57,116 nt of DNA from Zhongshania sp. GTDB lineage: Bacteria > Pseudomonadota > Gammaproteobacteria > Pseudomonadales > Spongiibacteraceae. The notes under the pieces were generated by a model. The model was not told the DNA's origin and made no database searches. It saw only the letters and a list, made by a program, of their open reading frames with translations. Of this stretch, positions 16,744-26,091 are shown piece by piece; within the stretch, counting starts at the first letter, position 1; each line of letters begins with the position of its first letter. Both the position numbers and the translations under genes were made by a program. Location of the stretch: assembly GCA_018066965.1 (NCBI GenBank), contig JAGPVP010000045.1, positions 1 through 57,116 on the forward strand, in the 5' to 3' direction.

Positions 16744-19203
16744 ATGAATACAATAAGAAACAGAATAGCGATGGCTGTTTTGGAGAACCGAAAAGCGGCT
16801 TGGTTCCTATTTGCGGCTGTCACAATATTCTTTGCTATGGGTCTAAAGAATGTTGAATTGAAGACGATATTCTCGGATTTGCTGCCCAAGGATGATCCGT
16901 TTATTCAGGTGTTTAAAGATCATCCTAATTTTGGTAATCCGCTGACCTTCACGCTAATGGTAAAAACCAAGAGTGGTGATATTTATAACGCAGAAACCTT
17001 AGATAAAGTATGGCAGCTTACCCGTGATATCGATTTGTCGCCTGGTGTAGATCACGATCAAATTTTATCTATAGCTTCGGCAAAAGCGCGTTACGCGGAG
17101 GCGACGCCGTTTGGTATAGATGCTCAGCCATTAATGGGCGATTCAGTTCCTGTTACTGAGGAAGAAATTGCTAGGTTCAAAGAGAATGTGCGTAAGTCGC
17201 CCAATGCCCAGCAGTTTCTTATTTCTGGCGACGAAACTGCAACGTTAATATCAGCAACGTTTATAGAGCAGCGTTTGGATTACGGTGAGGCCTTCACTTT
17301 CGTTAAATATCTGGCTGACACTGCTCGGGATGCTAACCACGATGTATATATGGCTGGGCAGCCAGCGTTAACGGGTTGGGTATACGAATACCAGCATCAA
17401 ATGATTGGCATCTTTGGTATTACATTGGGTGCCTTGGTTATTGCTCTTGTGCTTTATACCCAAAACATTGCAGGCGTTGTCACACCCGTTTTCGCAAGTA
17501 TTGTGGCAGCGATTTGGGGTTTCGGTTTTGCAGGTTGGATGAAGCTGCCCATAGAGCCCTTGTTAATGATTGTGCCACTGCTTTTGATCGCGCGATCATT
17601 TAGCCATTGCGTGCAATTTACTGAACGCTTTTACGAAGTGTTCGCACAAGTGGGCGATAAAGTACGGGCAGCCGGCATCACTACTGGGCTGATGTTAGCA
17701 CCGTCGATACTAGGCATTATCACCGACGCGGCAGGTATCTTTTTAATTTCCATTGCGCCTATTCCTGCGATGGAGCGCTTCTCTTTGTTCTGCGGATTTT
17801 GGGCAATGATGTTGGCGCCCACCGGTGTATTCCTTGCGCCGCTGTTGTTGTCGGTATTACCTGCGCCTAAAAATCTCGACAAGATTATTTCTGATGAGTC
17901 GGGTGGTGTGCATGGCAGGGTGAAGTCTGTATTGGCATGGATCGCAACCTTTTCCCAGGGTAAGCGGGCGCGTTATACCACGGTTGTTGTCGTCATTATT
18001 GCGGCCTTTTCTTTCTATCATTCTATGCGTATTCAAATCGGTAATCCCGTCGAAGGTAGTAATCTGCTGTGGGAAGACTCTGAATACAATGTGTCAGTTT
18101 CAGAGATTAATCATCATTTCCCTGGGGTAAATACCCTAGAGGTTATCCTTGAAGCAAAGGATTCAAACAATCCCAATCGGGTGGCTCGTCAGGCTGAAAC
18201 TGTGGCTACCATGTTGCAACTTCAAGCCATTATGGAGGGTGGTGAAAGCGCGCCGCGGGCAACACTTTCCTTTGGTGATTTTTTGATGGACGCCAATCGC
18301 CTGATTTCCGGCGGTCACCCTAAGTGGTTGCCATTGGATAATACCGACTCGGCGGTGAACGCGGCAACGTCGGCGGTACTCATGGGTACTAGCCCAAAAG
18401 CCTACTCTCACGTTGTCGATTTTGAATTACAAAATTCTACGGTATCTTTTTGGTATCCAGACAATAAGCAGGACACCGTCGATCACGCACTAGCCTCCGC
18501 AGAAGCTGCTATCGCCATAGTGGGTATAGATCACTCAGATTTCACCGTTCGCCTTGGTAGCGGCACCATTGCAATACAGCAGGCTATAAATCATGTGGTT
18601 GAGCGTTATCACTGGTTGATTATGGGCTTGCTAAACCTCGTTATTTTGCTGGTGTCTAGCTACGCCTACCGCTCATTGGTAGCAGGTGTGGTGCTGCTAA
18701 TTCCTGTAAACCTTTCCAATATGATTCTCACCACTTGCATGTCCTTTATGGGAATTGGCTTAGATATTAACTCGTTGATGGTGGCGGCAATCGGTGTGGG
18801 CGTTGGTATCGATTACGGTATTTATTTGCTGAGCAGAATGTGTGAGGAATATCAGGAGCGCGAAGATTACGGCGAATCTATCACCGCAGCGCTAACGACC
18901 ACGGGTAAGGCAATTATGTTTACCGCCAGCATCATGCTGATCGGGATTCTTCCTTGGTATTTTCTTTCTGGACTTAAATTCCTCGCTGATATGGGTTTGC
19001 TACTGGTGCTGGTCATGTTGATCAATATGGTTATCGCGCTTGTGGTTTTGCCCTTGCTGGTGTGGCTCATCAAGCCAAAGTTTGTGTCGAGTAAAGACAT
19101 TATGGTTCTAGGTGAAGGGGTAGACATTGCCAAGCTAATGGCGGAAGACGCCGAAAAAAAGCAGGCAATGAATCACAATAATTTAAAGGCCGAAGCACTG
19201 TAA
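16744..19203 (+). CDS. RND/MMPL-family transporter
   Basis: 819 residues, RND superfamily of the MMPL (COG1033) type. One N-terminal helix (about 20-36) is followed by a periplasmic domain beginning 'SDLLPKDDPFIQVF', helices at about 220-370, a second large periplasmic loop, and helices at about 625-800. A proton-relay-type motif 'GVGVGIDYGIYLLSRM' is in the second half. Such proteins move hydrophobic or lipid molecules across or out of the inner membrane and work without a classic MacA/AcrA adaptor; none is encoded here. The downstream genes would provide periplasmic and outer-membrane partners. Direction of transport is not known. Confidence 0.85.
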   Translation: MNTIRNRIAMAVLENRKAAWFLFAAVTIFFAMGLKNVELKTIFSDLLPKDDPFIQVFKDHPNFGNPLTFTLMVKTKSGDIYNAETLDKVWQLTRDIDLSPGVDHDQILSIASAKARYAEATPFGIDAQPLMGDSVPVTEEEIARFKENVRKSPNAQQFLISGDETATLISATFIEQRLDYGEAFTFVKYLADTARDANHDVYMAGQPALTGWVYEYQHQMIGIFGITLGALVIALVLYTQNIAGVVTPVFASIVAAIWGFGFAGWMKLPIEPLLMIVPLLLIARSFSHCVQFTERFYEVFAQVGDKVRAAGITTGLMLAPSILGIITDAAGIFLISIAPIPAMERFSLFCGFWAMMLAPTGVFLAPLLLSVLPAPKNLDKIISDESGGVHGRVKSVLAWIATFSQGKRARYTTVVVVIIAAFSFYHSMRIQIGNPVEGSNLLWEDSEYNVSVSEINHHFPGVNTLEVILEAKDSNNPNRVARQAETVATMLQLQAIMEGGESAPRATLSFGDFLMDANRLISGGHPKWLPLDNTDSAVNAATSAVLMGTSPKAYSHVVDFELQNSTVSFWYPDNKQDTVDHALASAEAAIAIVGIDHSDFTVRLGSGTIAIQQAINHVVERYHWLIMGLLNLVILLVSSYAYRSLVAGVVLLIPVNLSNMILTTCMSFMGIGLDINSLMVAAIGVGVGIDYGIYLLSRMCEEYQEREDYGESITAALTTTGKAIMFTASIMLIGILPWYFLSGLKFLADMGLLLVLVMLINMVIALVVLPLLVWLIKPKFVSSKDIMVLGEGVDIAKLMAEDAEKKQAMNHNNLKAEAL

Positions 19204-19276
19204 TAAACGATTTTTTACTGTGCTTCCACAATGCGCAAGATGACAACAATAAAAGGGTTTATCCCGGAGGAATGTT

Positions 19277-20656
19277 ATGCACATCAAGAAATATGATACC
19301 AACTACAGTCGTCGTCGTTTCATGGAAAATACGATTAAAGGTATTGGCGCGGGCGGCGTGTTAGCGCCACTGTGGCCGCTTATCGCTAATGCGGGAGATG
19401 TTAGTAAGGCTTACCCAGACGAGTTACTGTCTATTGAAATGTACACCAAGGGCAAGGTGAAGCCCGGCGATATTATAACCGCCGATAATGTTGAATATGT
19501 GAAAGAGCTGTTAGACCCAATCGCCTATATGCACGTTAAGGAGATGGGTCGTCGAATTCATATTGTTGAGCCGGTTAAAGATATCAGTCGCATTTTTCCC
19601 ACCGAATACTTAGAGGCGACACTCAAAAATCAAGGTAAGGCTGTCATAGGTAAAGATGGGAATGTGTATACCAAGGCTGGCGAACCTTGGATTGGCGGCA
19701 CACCTTTTCCTGAACCTAAAAATGGGGTTGAAGCGCAATATAATTTGACCCTGAGTTGGGGGCGCCACGATTATTCTCAATATGCAGTGCGCGATTGGGA
19801 TATAGATTCCTCTGGCGAGCTGTCTTATCAATATGATTTTGTGTGGACAGAATTAAATACCACCGCACGCACCGACGGTACGGTTTGGAAGGGTAAAAAG
19901 GATTTACTGCGTTACCAGTCAGTATTCTTTACTGCGCCAAATGATAGTGCCGGTACGTCCTTCTTAAATATTTGGGATTACGACCAACGTAAATTTCCAG
20001 AGTTACATGGCTATATTCCGGCATTCCGTCGTGTTCGCCAGTTCCCCACCAATCAACGTTTTGAACCTTTAGTGCCAGGGATCACGCTATTTTTATCTGA
20101 TGCATGGGCAGCGGGCGATCCACTGCAAACGTGGGGTAATTACAAAATCATTGGTCGCCAACCTATGTTGGGTGCCATTGGGTCTCGGAATTTCCACGGT
20201 GGTTATCACGATAACTGGGAAAAGCCCGTTCATGGTGGGCCAAAGGATCAAACCTTCTTTGATACCTATATGGAGTTAGTGCCCGAGTGCATCGTGCTCG
20301 AAGCCGAGCCAACGGGCTACGCACGTGCGCCGGTAGGTAAAAAGCGTGTTTGGATTGATGTGCGAAACCAGATGTATGTCGGTTACGTTATTTATGATCG
20401 CCGCGGTGAAATGTGGAAGTCGTTTGAGCCGCACTATGCAATGCAGGACAACGACAAAATGACTCGTAATGACGGCTCCCACCCAGCGTGGTCTTGGTCA
20501 AGCGTACACAGTCATGACATCCAATCAAATCGCATGAGTCGCTTTGTGCAAGCGAAGTCAGTGACGGGTGGTTATCAAAGTAATTACGACCCAGGTGATA
20601 TCGATGTCTTCAATAAGTACCTCACTATTCAGGCCATGCAGCGGCTTGGGGGTTAA
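19277..20656 (+). CDS. DUF1329 protein with Tat signal (copy 1)
   Basis: 459 residues. The N-terminus carries a twin-arginine signal, S-R-R-R-F-M at residues 11-16, followed by a hydrophobic stretch ending 'WPLIANA-GD', so it is predicted to be exported folded. The mature part is DUF1329, a family related to the LolA/LolB lipoprotein-carrier fold (conserved 'AYPDELLS', 'PWIGGTPFPEPKNG', 'QRFEPLVPG', 'YDRRGEMWKSFEPHYAM'). GGAGG precedes the ATG. It lies 73 bases after the RND gene. It probably carries a hydrophobic ligand across the periplasm. A second copy is at 23650. Confidence 0.88.
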   Translation: MHIKKYDTNYSRRRFMENTIKGIGAGGVLAPLWPLIANAGDVSKAYPDELLSIEMYTKGKVKPGDIITADNVEYVKELLDPIAYMHVKEMGRRIHIVEPVKDISRIFPTEYLEATLKNQGKAVIGKDGNVYTKAGEPWIGGTPFPEPKNGVEAQYNLTLSWGRHDYSQYAVRDWDIDSSGELSYQYDFVWTELNTTARTDGTVWKGKKDLLRYQSVFFTAPNDSAGTSFLNIWDYDQRKFPELHGYIPAFRRVRQFPTNQRFEPLVPGITLFLSDAWAAGDPLQTWGNYKIIGRQPMLGAIGSRNFHGGYHDNWEKPVHGGPKDQTFFDTYMELVPECIVLEAEPTGYARAPVGKKRVWIDVRNQMYVGYVIYDRRGEMWKSFEPHYAMQDNDKMTRNDGSHPAWSWSSVHSHDIQSNRMSRFVQAKSVTGGYQSNYDPGDIDVFNKYLTIQAMQRLGG

Positions 20657-20657
20657 T

Positions 20658-21608
20658 GTGATTACGGTAGCGAAGATGGCTAAATATACTGCTCCCTTGG
20701 TATTAAGTTTTGCAATGGCGACTGTAAATGCAGCGCCATTGCAGGGCGACATGGTCAATAAGGGGCATGCGCATGAGGCGTTGTTTGGCGTTAATGCCAG
20801 CGCCGATGGCCTTATTGCAGTGGGCGGTGCGGGACAGATAAGTAGCAGCAAAGACGGTATTACGTGGCAGCGGGTAAATGTCGATCTTGCTGGTCGTTCC
20901 TTGCTGGCAGTGTCTGACGTTGGCGGCAATGCCATTGCCGTTGGCCAGCAGGGTGTCATCGTTCGTCGTAATGCAGATACGTGGCAGGAGCAGGAGTCAC
21001 CAACAACGGAGCGTTTGTTTTCGGTCGCCCAAGATGGTGCTGGATTTGTGATTGCCTCTGGTGGTTTCGGGACAGTTCTGCGCTCAGTAGACAGTGGTAA
21101 AAGTTGGGAGAAGTTGCTAATAGATTGGCAAGAATTGATTGGTCAGTCTTACGAGCCCCATGTTTATAACGTTACCGTTGATGGCCGGGGCCGAGCGTAT
21201 ATGGCGGGGGAGTTCGGCATGATTGCGCGCTCCGACGATCAGGGTAAATCTTGGCAAGCATTGCATAGCGGTGATGAGTCGCTATTTGGTTTGGCCTTCG
21301 GTGATCGTGGTCTTGGCTACGCGGTAGGTCAGAGCGGCACCATTCTGCGCAGTGTAGATGGTGGCGACAGTTGGTCAAAAATTGAATCTGGTAGTGATGC
21401 GATTTTATTAGACGTCTCTGTTCGCAGCGATGATCGCGCCGTGGTTACAGGGATTCGTGAGGCCTTGTCGATTGAGGCTGGTGGGCAGCGTGCCGAGCGC
21501 TTAGATAATTCGCAATTATTGGATTCATGGTATTGCGATGTTGGTGTTTATAAAGGTGATTTCTATGTGGTTGGGCAAAAGGCCAATGTTCTAAAACTCT
21601 CTATTTAA
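20658..21608 (+). CDS. YCF48-like beta-propeller protein, exported
   Basis: About 316 residues. A signal peptide (AKYTAPLVLSFAMATVNA) is followed by repeated propeller blades with the YCF48/BNR pattern: 'GQISSSKDGITWQRV', 'GTVLRSVDSGKSWEKL', 'GMIARSDDQGKSWQAL' and 'GTILRSVDGGDSWSKI'. In photosystems YCF48 is an assembly factor; in proteobacteria these proteins sit beside RND, DUF1302 and DUF1329 genes and probably help assemble the complex. The start is GTG 20658, two bases after the preceding stop with GGGGG upstream; ATG 20676 is an alternative that keeps the signal peptide. Confidence 0.82.
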   Translation: MITVAKMAKYTAPLVLSFAMATVNAAPLQGDMVNKGHAHEALFGVNASADGLIAVGGAGQISSSKDGITWQRVNVDLAGRSLLAVSDVGGNAIAVGQQGVIVRRNADTWQEQESPTTERLFSVAQDGAGFVIASGGFGTVLRSVDSGKSWEKLLIDWQELIGQSYEPHVYNVTVDGRGRAYMAGEFGMIARSDDQGKSWQALHSGDESLFGLAFGDRGLGYAVGQSGTILRSVDGGDSWSKIESGSDAILLDVSVRSDDRAVVTGIREALSIEAGGQRAERLDNSQLLDSWYCDVGVYKGDFYVVGQKANVLKLSI

Positions 21609-21632
21609 AATATCTTCTGGAGATTTACGGGT

Positions 21633-23540
21633 ATGAAAAATAATAATCAGCTGGCAACAGCTATTACCCTTGCGACACTCGGATTAAGTAACCCTGCGTG
21701 GTCGGCGAATGGTGAACTATTCGGGATTGATTATAGTTCTAGCGGTTTTATTCGCGTTGAGGCAGCTGCAAAAACAGTTGGCGAAGAAAATCCATTTAAT
21801 CAGCGCGGTAACGTCTTTAATGGCGAAGCAGTCGATCGTAATGGTGGCGTTAATGCCGGTACTTTACTTGGCTTAAATCTGCCGTTCTCTGTTGGTTTAC
21901 CTCTCACTGATTCGGCAACACGTAATGGTGAGCAAGCAAATAATGATTTCAATTTTACCCAAGTGCGCTTGGAGAATACTTTGCAATTGCGCTTCAGCGA
22001 TAACTGGTCGGCCACTGCGAAAATTCGAGGTATTTTTGATGCCGCGCAGTATGATGAATTTGACCCAAGTAGTGTAAATAGTAATGCAGCCGGTTTTCTT
22101 TATGGCGAACCCAATTATTTTGAATACGACGACTATAAAACCGGCGGCGAGCAAAATCGCCTAGAGGTTGCTGGTGATAATTACATGGTCGATTTTCCGT
22201 CGTTATATGTAGATTATCAGAACGGACCGATACTGGTTCGTGCGGGTAACCAGCAAATCGCATGGGGACAGGCTTTATTTTTCCGAGTAATGGATGTCGC
22301 TAATGGTCTAGATTTGCGTCGCCATTTGATTTTAGATTTCGCCTCTGAGGAATACGCGGACGAGCGAATTTCCTCCCCAGCAGTAAGGGTGTCTTACCAG
22401 CTAAACGCTAGTTGGGAGTTAGATATGTTTGCGCAGGCATTTCAGCCAACTATCTACGCTAATCCGAATACCCCTTATAACGTAATACCTAGTCAGTTTA
22501 CTGTGCATGATCGATACAGCGATGCGAATGAAAAAATTAACAGCGGGTTTCGTTTGAAGGGCAATATCGGCGATTTCGGCTTGCAATTTATGTACACCAA
22601 TCGTTACAACCCTGATGGGGTAATTCGCTGGACAGCATCGAATGTAAATCGCGATGCGCCTGGGATCCCCGGCAGCGGCTTAATATTATCTCAGACGCCG
22701 CTTGAAATTGATCCAACCGGTGTGTGGAGCGCTGAGGAGTGGTTTACCTATGCAGGTATGGCAAGGCTGGATGGTGTTGAAGGTCTAAATAAATTAATTA
22801 CAGATTTCCCAGCGTCACAGCTGCTGTTGGCAAGACCGGTAAACGGTATTGCTGCTGCTAAAGAAGAACTCGATTTGTTCTTTATTCTCACCGGCGGTGC
22901 GGGAAGTGTCGTCACAGGCAATGGCATGGGTGGTTTGCGCGGGCATATCGAACGGGAATATAAAAGAGAAGATATTTTTGGTACTGGTTTTAGCTACATT
23001 TTTAGTGGGGAGCCTGGTAGCTGGTTAGACCAATTAATACTTAACTTTGAGGTTTCCTTTACACCGGATCGAGTATTTACTTCGCCAGACCTAGGGCAAG
23101 ATTACCTAGTTGAAGATGAGTATATTTCGGCCTTAGTTTTAGAAAAGTACCAGCGCTTTAGTCGTAGTTTCCCAGCAACTTACTTTGTTTTCCAGTGGAT
23201 GCACCGTACCGAAAGTGATTTGTTCGGTCGTCATTTGAGTGGAATGGGTGGGACAGTGAATAACGCGCCAGAAGGGGTTGATGGCTGGGATGGCTTGGTG
23301 TTGGCTCTACAACAACCTTTCCCCGGCTTAGTATGGCGCGCGGATCTCTCCGTGTTATACGACACTCGCGGTGGAATTTTTGTTCAGCCCGCGTTGAAGT
23401 GGAAGCCGAGCGGCAACTGGAATATTGAAGCTTTCTATACTTATATTGATGACGACATTAGCTCCAATGCCAATGAAAATATTATGCAGACCTTTGATTG
23501 GGCTGAGGAGTTTGGCTTAAGGGTAGCCTACCAGTTCTAA
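21633..23540 (+). CDS. DUF1302 outer-membrane protein
   Basis: 635 residues. A signal peptide ends near 'NPAWSA-NG'. The rest is rich in alternating aromatic/hydrophobic strands with 'GFIRVEAAAKT', 'NTLQLRFSDNWSATAKIRGIF', 'VRAGNQQIAWGQALFFRVMDVANGLDLRRH' and a C-terminal Phe (LRVAYQF), as expected of an outer-membrane beta-barrel of the DUF1302 family. It would be the outer-membrane gate or porin for the hydrophobic substrate handled by the neighbouring RND and DUF1329 proteins. An intrinsic terminator follows the gene although the block continues. Confidence 0.85.
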   Translation: MKNNNQLATAITLATLGLSNPAWSANGELFGIDYSSSGFIRVEAAAKTVGEENPFNQRGNVFNGEAVDRNGGVNAGTLLGLNLPFSVGLPLTDSATRNGEQANNDFNFTQVRLENTLQLRFSDNWSATAKIRGIFDAAQYDEFDPSSVNSNAAGFLYGEPNYFEYDDYKTGGEQNRLEVAGDNYMVDFPSLYVDYQNGPILVRAGNQQIAWGQALFFRVMDVANGLDLRRHLILDFASEEYADERISSPAVRVSYQLNASWELDMFAQAFQPTIYANPNTPYNVIPSQFTVHDRYSDANEKINSGFRLKGNIGDFGLQFMYTNRYNPDGVIRWTASNVNRDAPGIPGSGLILSQTPLEIDPTGVWSAEEWFTYAGMARLDGVEGLNKLITDFPASQLLLARPVNGIAAAKEELDLFFILTGGAGSVVTGNGMGGLRGHIEREYKREDIFGTGFSYIFSGEPGSWLDQLILNFEVSFTPDRVFTSPDLGQDYLVEDEYISALVLEKYQRFSRSFPATYFVFQWMHRTESDLFGRHLSGMGGTVNNAPEGVDGWDGLVLALQQPFPGLVWRADLSVLYDTRGGIFVQPALKWKPSGNWNIEAFYTYIDDDISSNANENIMQTFDWAEEFGLRVAYQF

Positions 23541-23595
23541 TACCTACCCTGCCGGGGCGAGTACTCGGCTTTGTCCGCGTAATTACGGGACCTTT

Positions 23596-23621
23596 CCGGC
23601 GGGATTTCCCGCCGGCTTTTT
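23596..23621 (+). terminator. strong intrinsic terminator inside the gene block
   Basis: CCGGCGGG (23596-23603) pairs perfectly with CCCGCCGG (23608-23615) around a 4-base loop and is followed by CTTTTT. It lies 55 bases after the DUF1302 stop and 29 bases before the second DUF1329 start. There is no room for a new promoter, so downstream genes depend on read-through. Confidence 0.85.
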
Positions 23622-23649
23622 CGTCGGCCCTTCGTCGCTAGGAATCGTC

Positions 23650-25026
23650 ATGGTATTTCACATAAAGCAATACGATCGACATTACGCAAGACGGCAGTTT
23701 TTAAAAAAAACGGCGGGACTTGCCTTGGGCGGCTTACTAATGCCGGTATGGAAGGCAATGGCAAATAATGGCGACTTCACTGCGGCCTATCCTGATGAGT
23801 TGTTGTCGATTGATGAGTACAGTGGCGGTAAATTAAAAGCGGGTGATTACATAGACGCTAGTAATGTAGAGCTAGTTAAAGATTTATTGGAACCCGTTAA
23901 GTATTACCAAATTAAAGAAATGGGTCGTCGTTTACGACTGAGGGAAACGACCCGCGACATAATGAAATTAAGTCCTTGGGAGTATCTTGAGGCAAGCTTT
24001 AAGAATCGTGGACAGGCAAAATTTGATGATAAGGGAAATGTAGTCACATTAGATTGTAAGCCTTGGATTGGTGGTCTGCCTTTCCCTGAAGCAAAGAACG
24101 GCTTGGAATTGTTCGCCGGTTTAACCATGAGCTGGGGCCGGCACGATGCGTCTTTTTACGCCATTCGCGAATACGATTTAAGTCGTGAAGGCAAAGTTAA
24201 TTACCAGTATGAAAATGGCTGGGCTGAATATGCACCCACTGGCAGAGTGGTGTTGCCAGGGGTGTACTGGAAAGGCCATGAAGACAAGCTGCGCTATCAA
24301 AGTGTGTTTTTTTCCGAGCCTGACAGTGTGCGTGGCACGTCGTACTTAAATATATGGCATTACGATCAGAATAAATTTCCTGAACTATATGGCTACATTC
24401 CAGATTTTAAACGTATTCGACGCTTTCCTACCGATCAGCGCTTTGAGCCTTTGGTGCCAGGGTCGAGCTTGTACTTATCAGATGCCTGGGCGGCGGGCGA
24501 CCCACTCCATACATGGGGTAATTACAAAATAGTATCTCGCGGGCCTATGTTGGCTGCGGTGAGCGGCGGTTGGAATTCGGCCAGTGAGAGCTGGGCACAT
24601 ACTACCCACGGCGGTCCTAAAGGCGAGACATTTTGGGATACCGACGTTGAGTTGGTGCCTGAGGCCATAGCGGTAGATGCGGAGCCAACGGGTTTCCCAC
24701 GCGCACCAGTCGGTAAAAAACGCGTATGGTTTGATGCTCGTACTCAGCTACCGCTAGGTATGGTGTCTTATGATAGACGAGGTGAAATTTTCCGTTCTTT
24801 TGATGGCGCTTACGGTCTGTATGAAGACGGTGACAAGCGAGTAATGGACGGCAAACATCCTTATTGGTCTTGGGGTCATGTTCATGCGTTTGATGTGCAA
24901 ACAGGGCAGATGACGCGCCTTGAGCAAATGGCCAGCATGAGTGGTGGTCACAAAATGATGGTGAATGATCAGGATATATACGACCGCTATTTAACCAATG
25001 GCGCGTTGCGGCGCTTAGGTAATTAA
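23650..25026 (+). CDS. DUF1329 protein with Tat signal (copy 2)
   Basis: 458 residues, a clear paralogue of the protein at 19277. The two share 'AYPDELLSI', 'KEMGRR', 'PWIGG.PFPE.KNG', 'SWGRHD', 'LRYQSVFF', 'QRFEPLVPG', 'LSDAWAAGDPL.TWGNYKI' and 'EAEPTG..RAPVGKKRVW'. It again has a twin-arginine signal, A-R-R-Q-F-L-K-K (residues 13-20), then 'LALGGLLMPVWKAMA'. The ATG has GGA 7 bases upstream and comes right after the intrinsic terminator, so its expression is probably lower than that of copy 1. Likely a second periplasmic carrier with different ligand or partner preference. Confidence 0.87.
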   Translation: MVFHIKQYDRHYARRQFLKKTAGLALGGLLMPVWKAMANNGDFTAAYPDELLSIDEYSGGKLKAGDYIDASNVELVKDLLEPVKYYQIKEMGRRLRLRETTRDIMKLSPWEYLEASFKNRGQAKFDDKGNVVTLDCKPWIGGLPFPEAKNGLELFAGLTMSWGRHDASFYAIREYDLSREGKVNYQYENGWAEYAPTGRVVLPGVYWKGHEDKLRYQSVFFSEPDSVRGTSYLNIWHYDQNKFPELYGYIPDFKRIRRFPTDQRFEPLVPGSSLYLSDAWAAGDPLHTWGNYKIVSRGPMLAAVSGGWNSASESWAHTTHGGPKGETFWDTDVELVPEAIAVDAEPTGFPRAPVGKKRVWFDARTQLPLGMVSYDRRGEIFRSFDGAYGLYEDGDKRVMDGKHPYWSWGHVHAFDVQTGQMTRLEQMASMSGGHKMMVNDQDIYDRYLTNGALRRLGN

Positions 25027-25053
25027 CACGTAATTCTATAAGAGGTAAATAAC

Positions 25054-26046
25054 ATGACACAGACTTATAAAGCACTGGTAGCAAAGCGTTTGGACGGAAA
25101 ACTGGCGGTAGGTTTTGAACAGTTGAGTGCGGCCGAAATTGGTGAGGGCGATGTGGAAATTGCGGTTGAGTATTCAACCTTAAATTACAAAGATGGTTTG
25201 GCCATGAGCGATGCCATCCCGATTGTTCAGCAAGACAAATTAATACTCGGTATTGATATGGCCGGTACCGTTGTCAGTTCAGATAACTCCCGTTTCAGTG
25301 TCGGCGATAAGGTTGTATTGAATGGCTATGGCGCATCAGAAACTCATAACGGCGGTTATACCCAACGTTTGCGTACAAAAGGCGAATACTTGGTGAAGCT
25401 GCCGGCAGGTATAAGTACTCGTCAGGCAATGGCCATAGGCACCGCTGGCTACACTGCCATGTTGTCGGTCATGCGTTTGGAACGTCTTGGCGTGGTGCCA
25501 GAGTCTGGTGTTGTTTTGGTAACAGGGGCGTCTGGTGGTGTTGGTACCGTCGCGATTTCTTTGCTGTCTGCCTTAGGGTATCGCGTTACGGCATCGACAG
25601 GCCGAATGGAAGAGGCAGATTTTTTAAAGAGCCTTGGTGCAAGTGATGTTATTAATCGCGCCGAGCTATCTGAGCCAGGTGAAATGATGCAGGCCCCGCG
25701 ATGGGCGGCTGCGGTAGATTCTTGCGGTAGCCATACCTTGGCAAACGTGATTGCGCAGCTGCATTACAGTGGTGTGGTAACAGCCTGCGGTTTGGCTCAG
25801 GGTTTAGATTTACCTAGCAATATGATGCCGTTTGCGCTGCGCAATGTGTCGTTATTAGGTGTGGATTCAGTTCATGCGCCTATGCCTTTACGAGAAGAAG
25901 CGTGGCGCAGATTGGCGAAGGATTTAGATATGGCCAAGCTAGAAAGCTTGTTGGTGAATATCCCCTTTGATGATGTGCCGGCGGCCGCCGGTAAAATTCT
26001 ACAGGGACAAATTCGCGGGCGAGCTGTCGTCGAAATTGGATCTTAG
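25054..26046 (+). CDS. acuI: YhdH/AcuI-type NADPH-dependent enoyl-CoA (acryloyl-CoA) reductase
   Basis: 330 residues, medium-chain reductase without the zinc ligands. Motifs: 'EYSTLNYKDGLAM', 'GIDMAGTV', 'GDKVVLNGYG', 'IGTAGYTAMLSV', nucleotide-binding 'VTGASGGVGTVAISLLSALGY' and 'ACGLAQGLDLPSNMMPFALRNVSLLGVDSV'. It follows AcuI/YhdH along its whole length. Known members reduce acryloyl-CoA to propionyl-CoA. No DMSP-cleavage or demethylation genes are nearby, so here it may reduce an enoyl-CoA made in the local pathway or detoxify acryloyl-CoA. AGAGGT precedes the ATG; it follows DUF1329 copy 2 by 27 bases. Confidence 0.85.
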   Translation: MTQTYKALVAKRLDGKLAVGFEQLSAAEIGEGDVEIAVEYSTLNYKDGLAMSDAIPIVQQDKLILGIDMAGTVVSSDNSRFSVGDKVVLNGYGASETHNGGYTQRLRTKGEYLVKLPAGISTRQAMAIGTAGYTAMLSVMRLERLGVVPESGVVLVTGASGGVGTVAISLLSALGYRVTASTGRMEEADFLKSLGASDVINRAELSEPGEMMQAPRWAAAVDSCGSHTLANVIAQLHYSGVVTACGLAQGLDLPSNMMPFALRNVSLLGVDSVHAPMPLREEAWRRLAKDLDMAKLESLLVNIPFDDVPAAAGKILQGQIRGRAVVEIGS

Positions 26047-26091
26047 TCACCGTTAAATTATTTTAAAAACTAAAATAATAAGGATTCTGTT

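Noticed and set aside
24617-25177. 186-codon open frame on the minus strand across the second DUF1329 gene
   Set aside because: It lies opposite a well-supported gene, its protein is rich in His/Pro/Arg as expected of antisense translation, and it has no ribosome site or recognisable domain.
25054-26046. Reading acuI as evidence of a DMSP pathway
   Set aside because: No ddd, dmd or prpE-type genes are nearby. The gene is embedded in a different CoA-linked block, so only the enzyme family is claimed.
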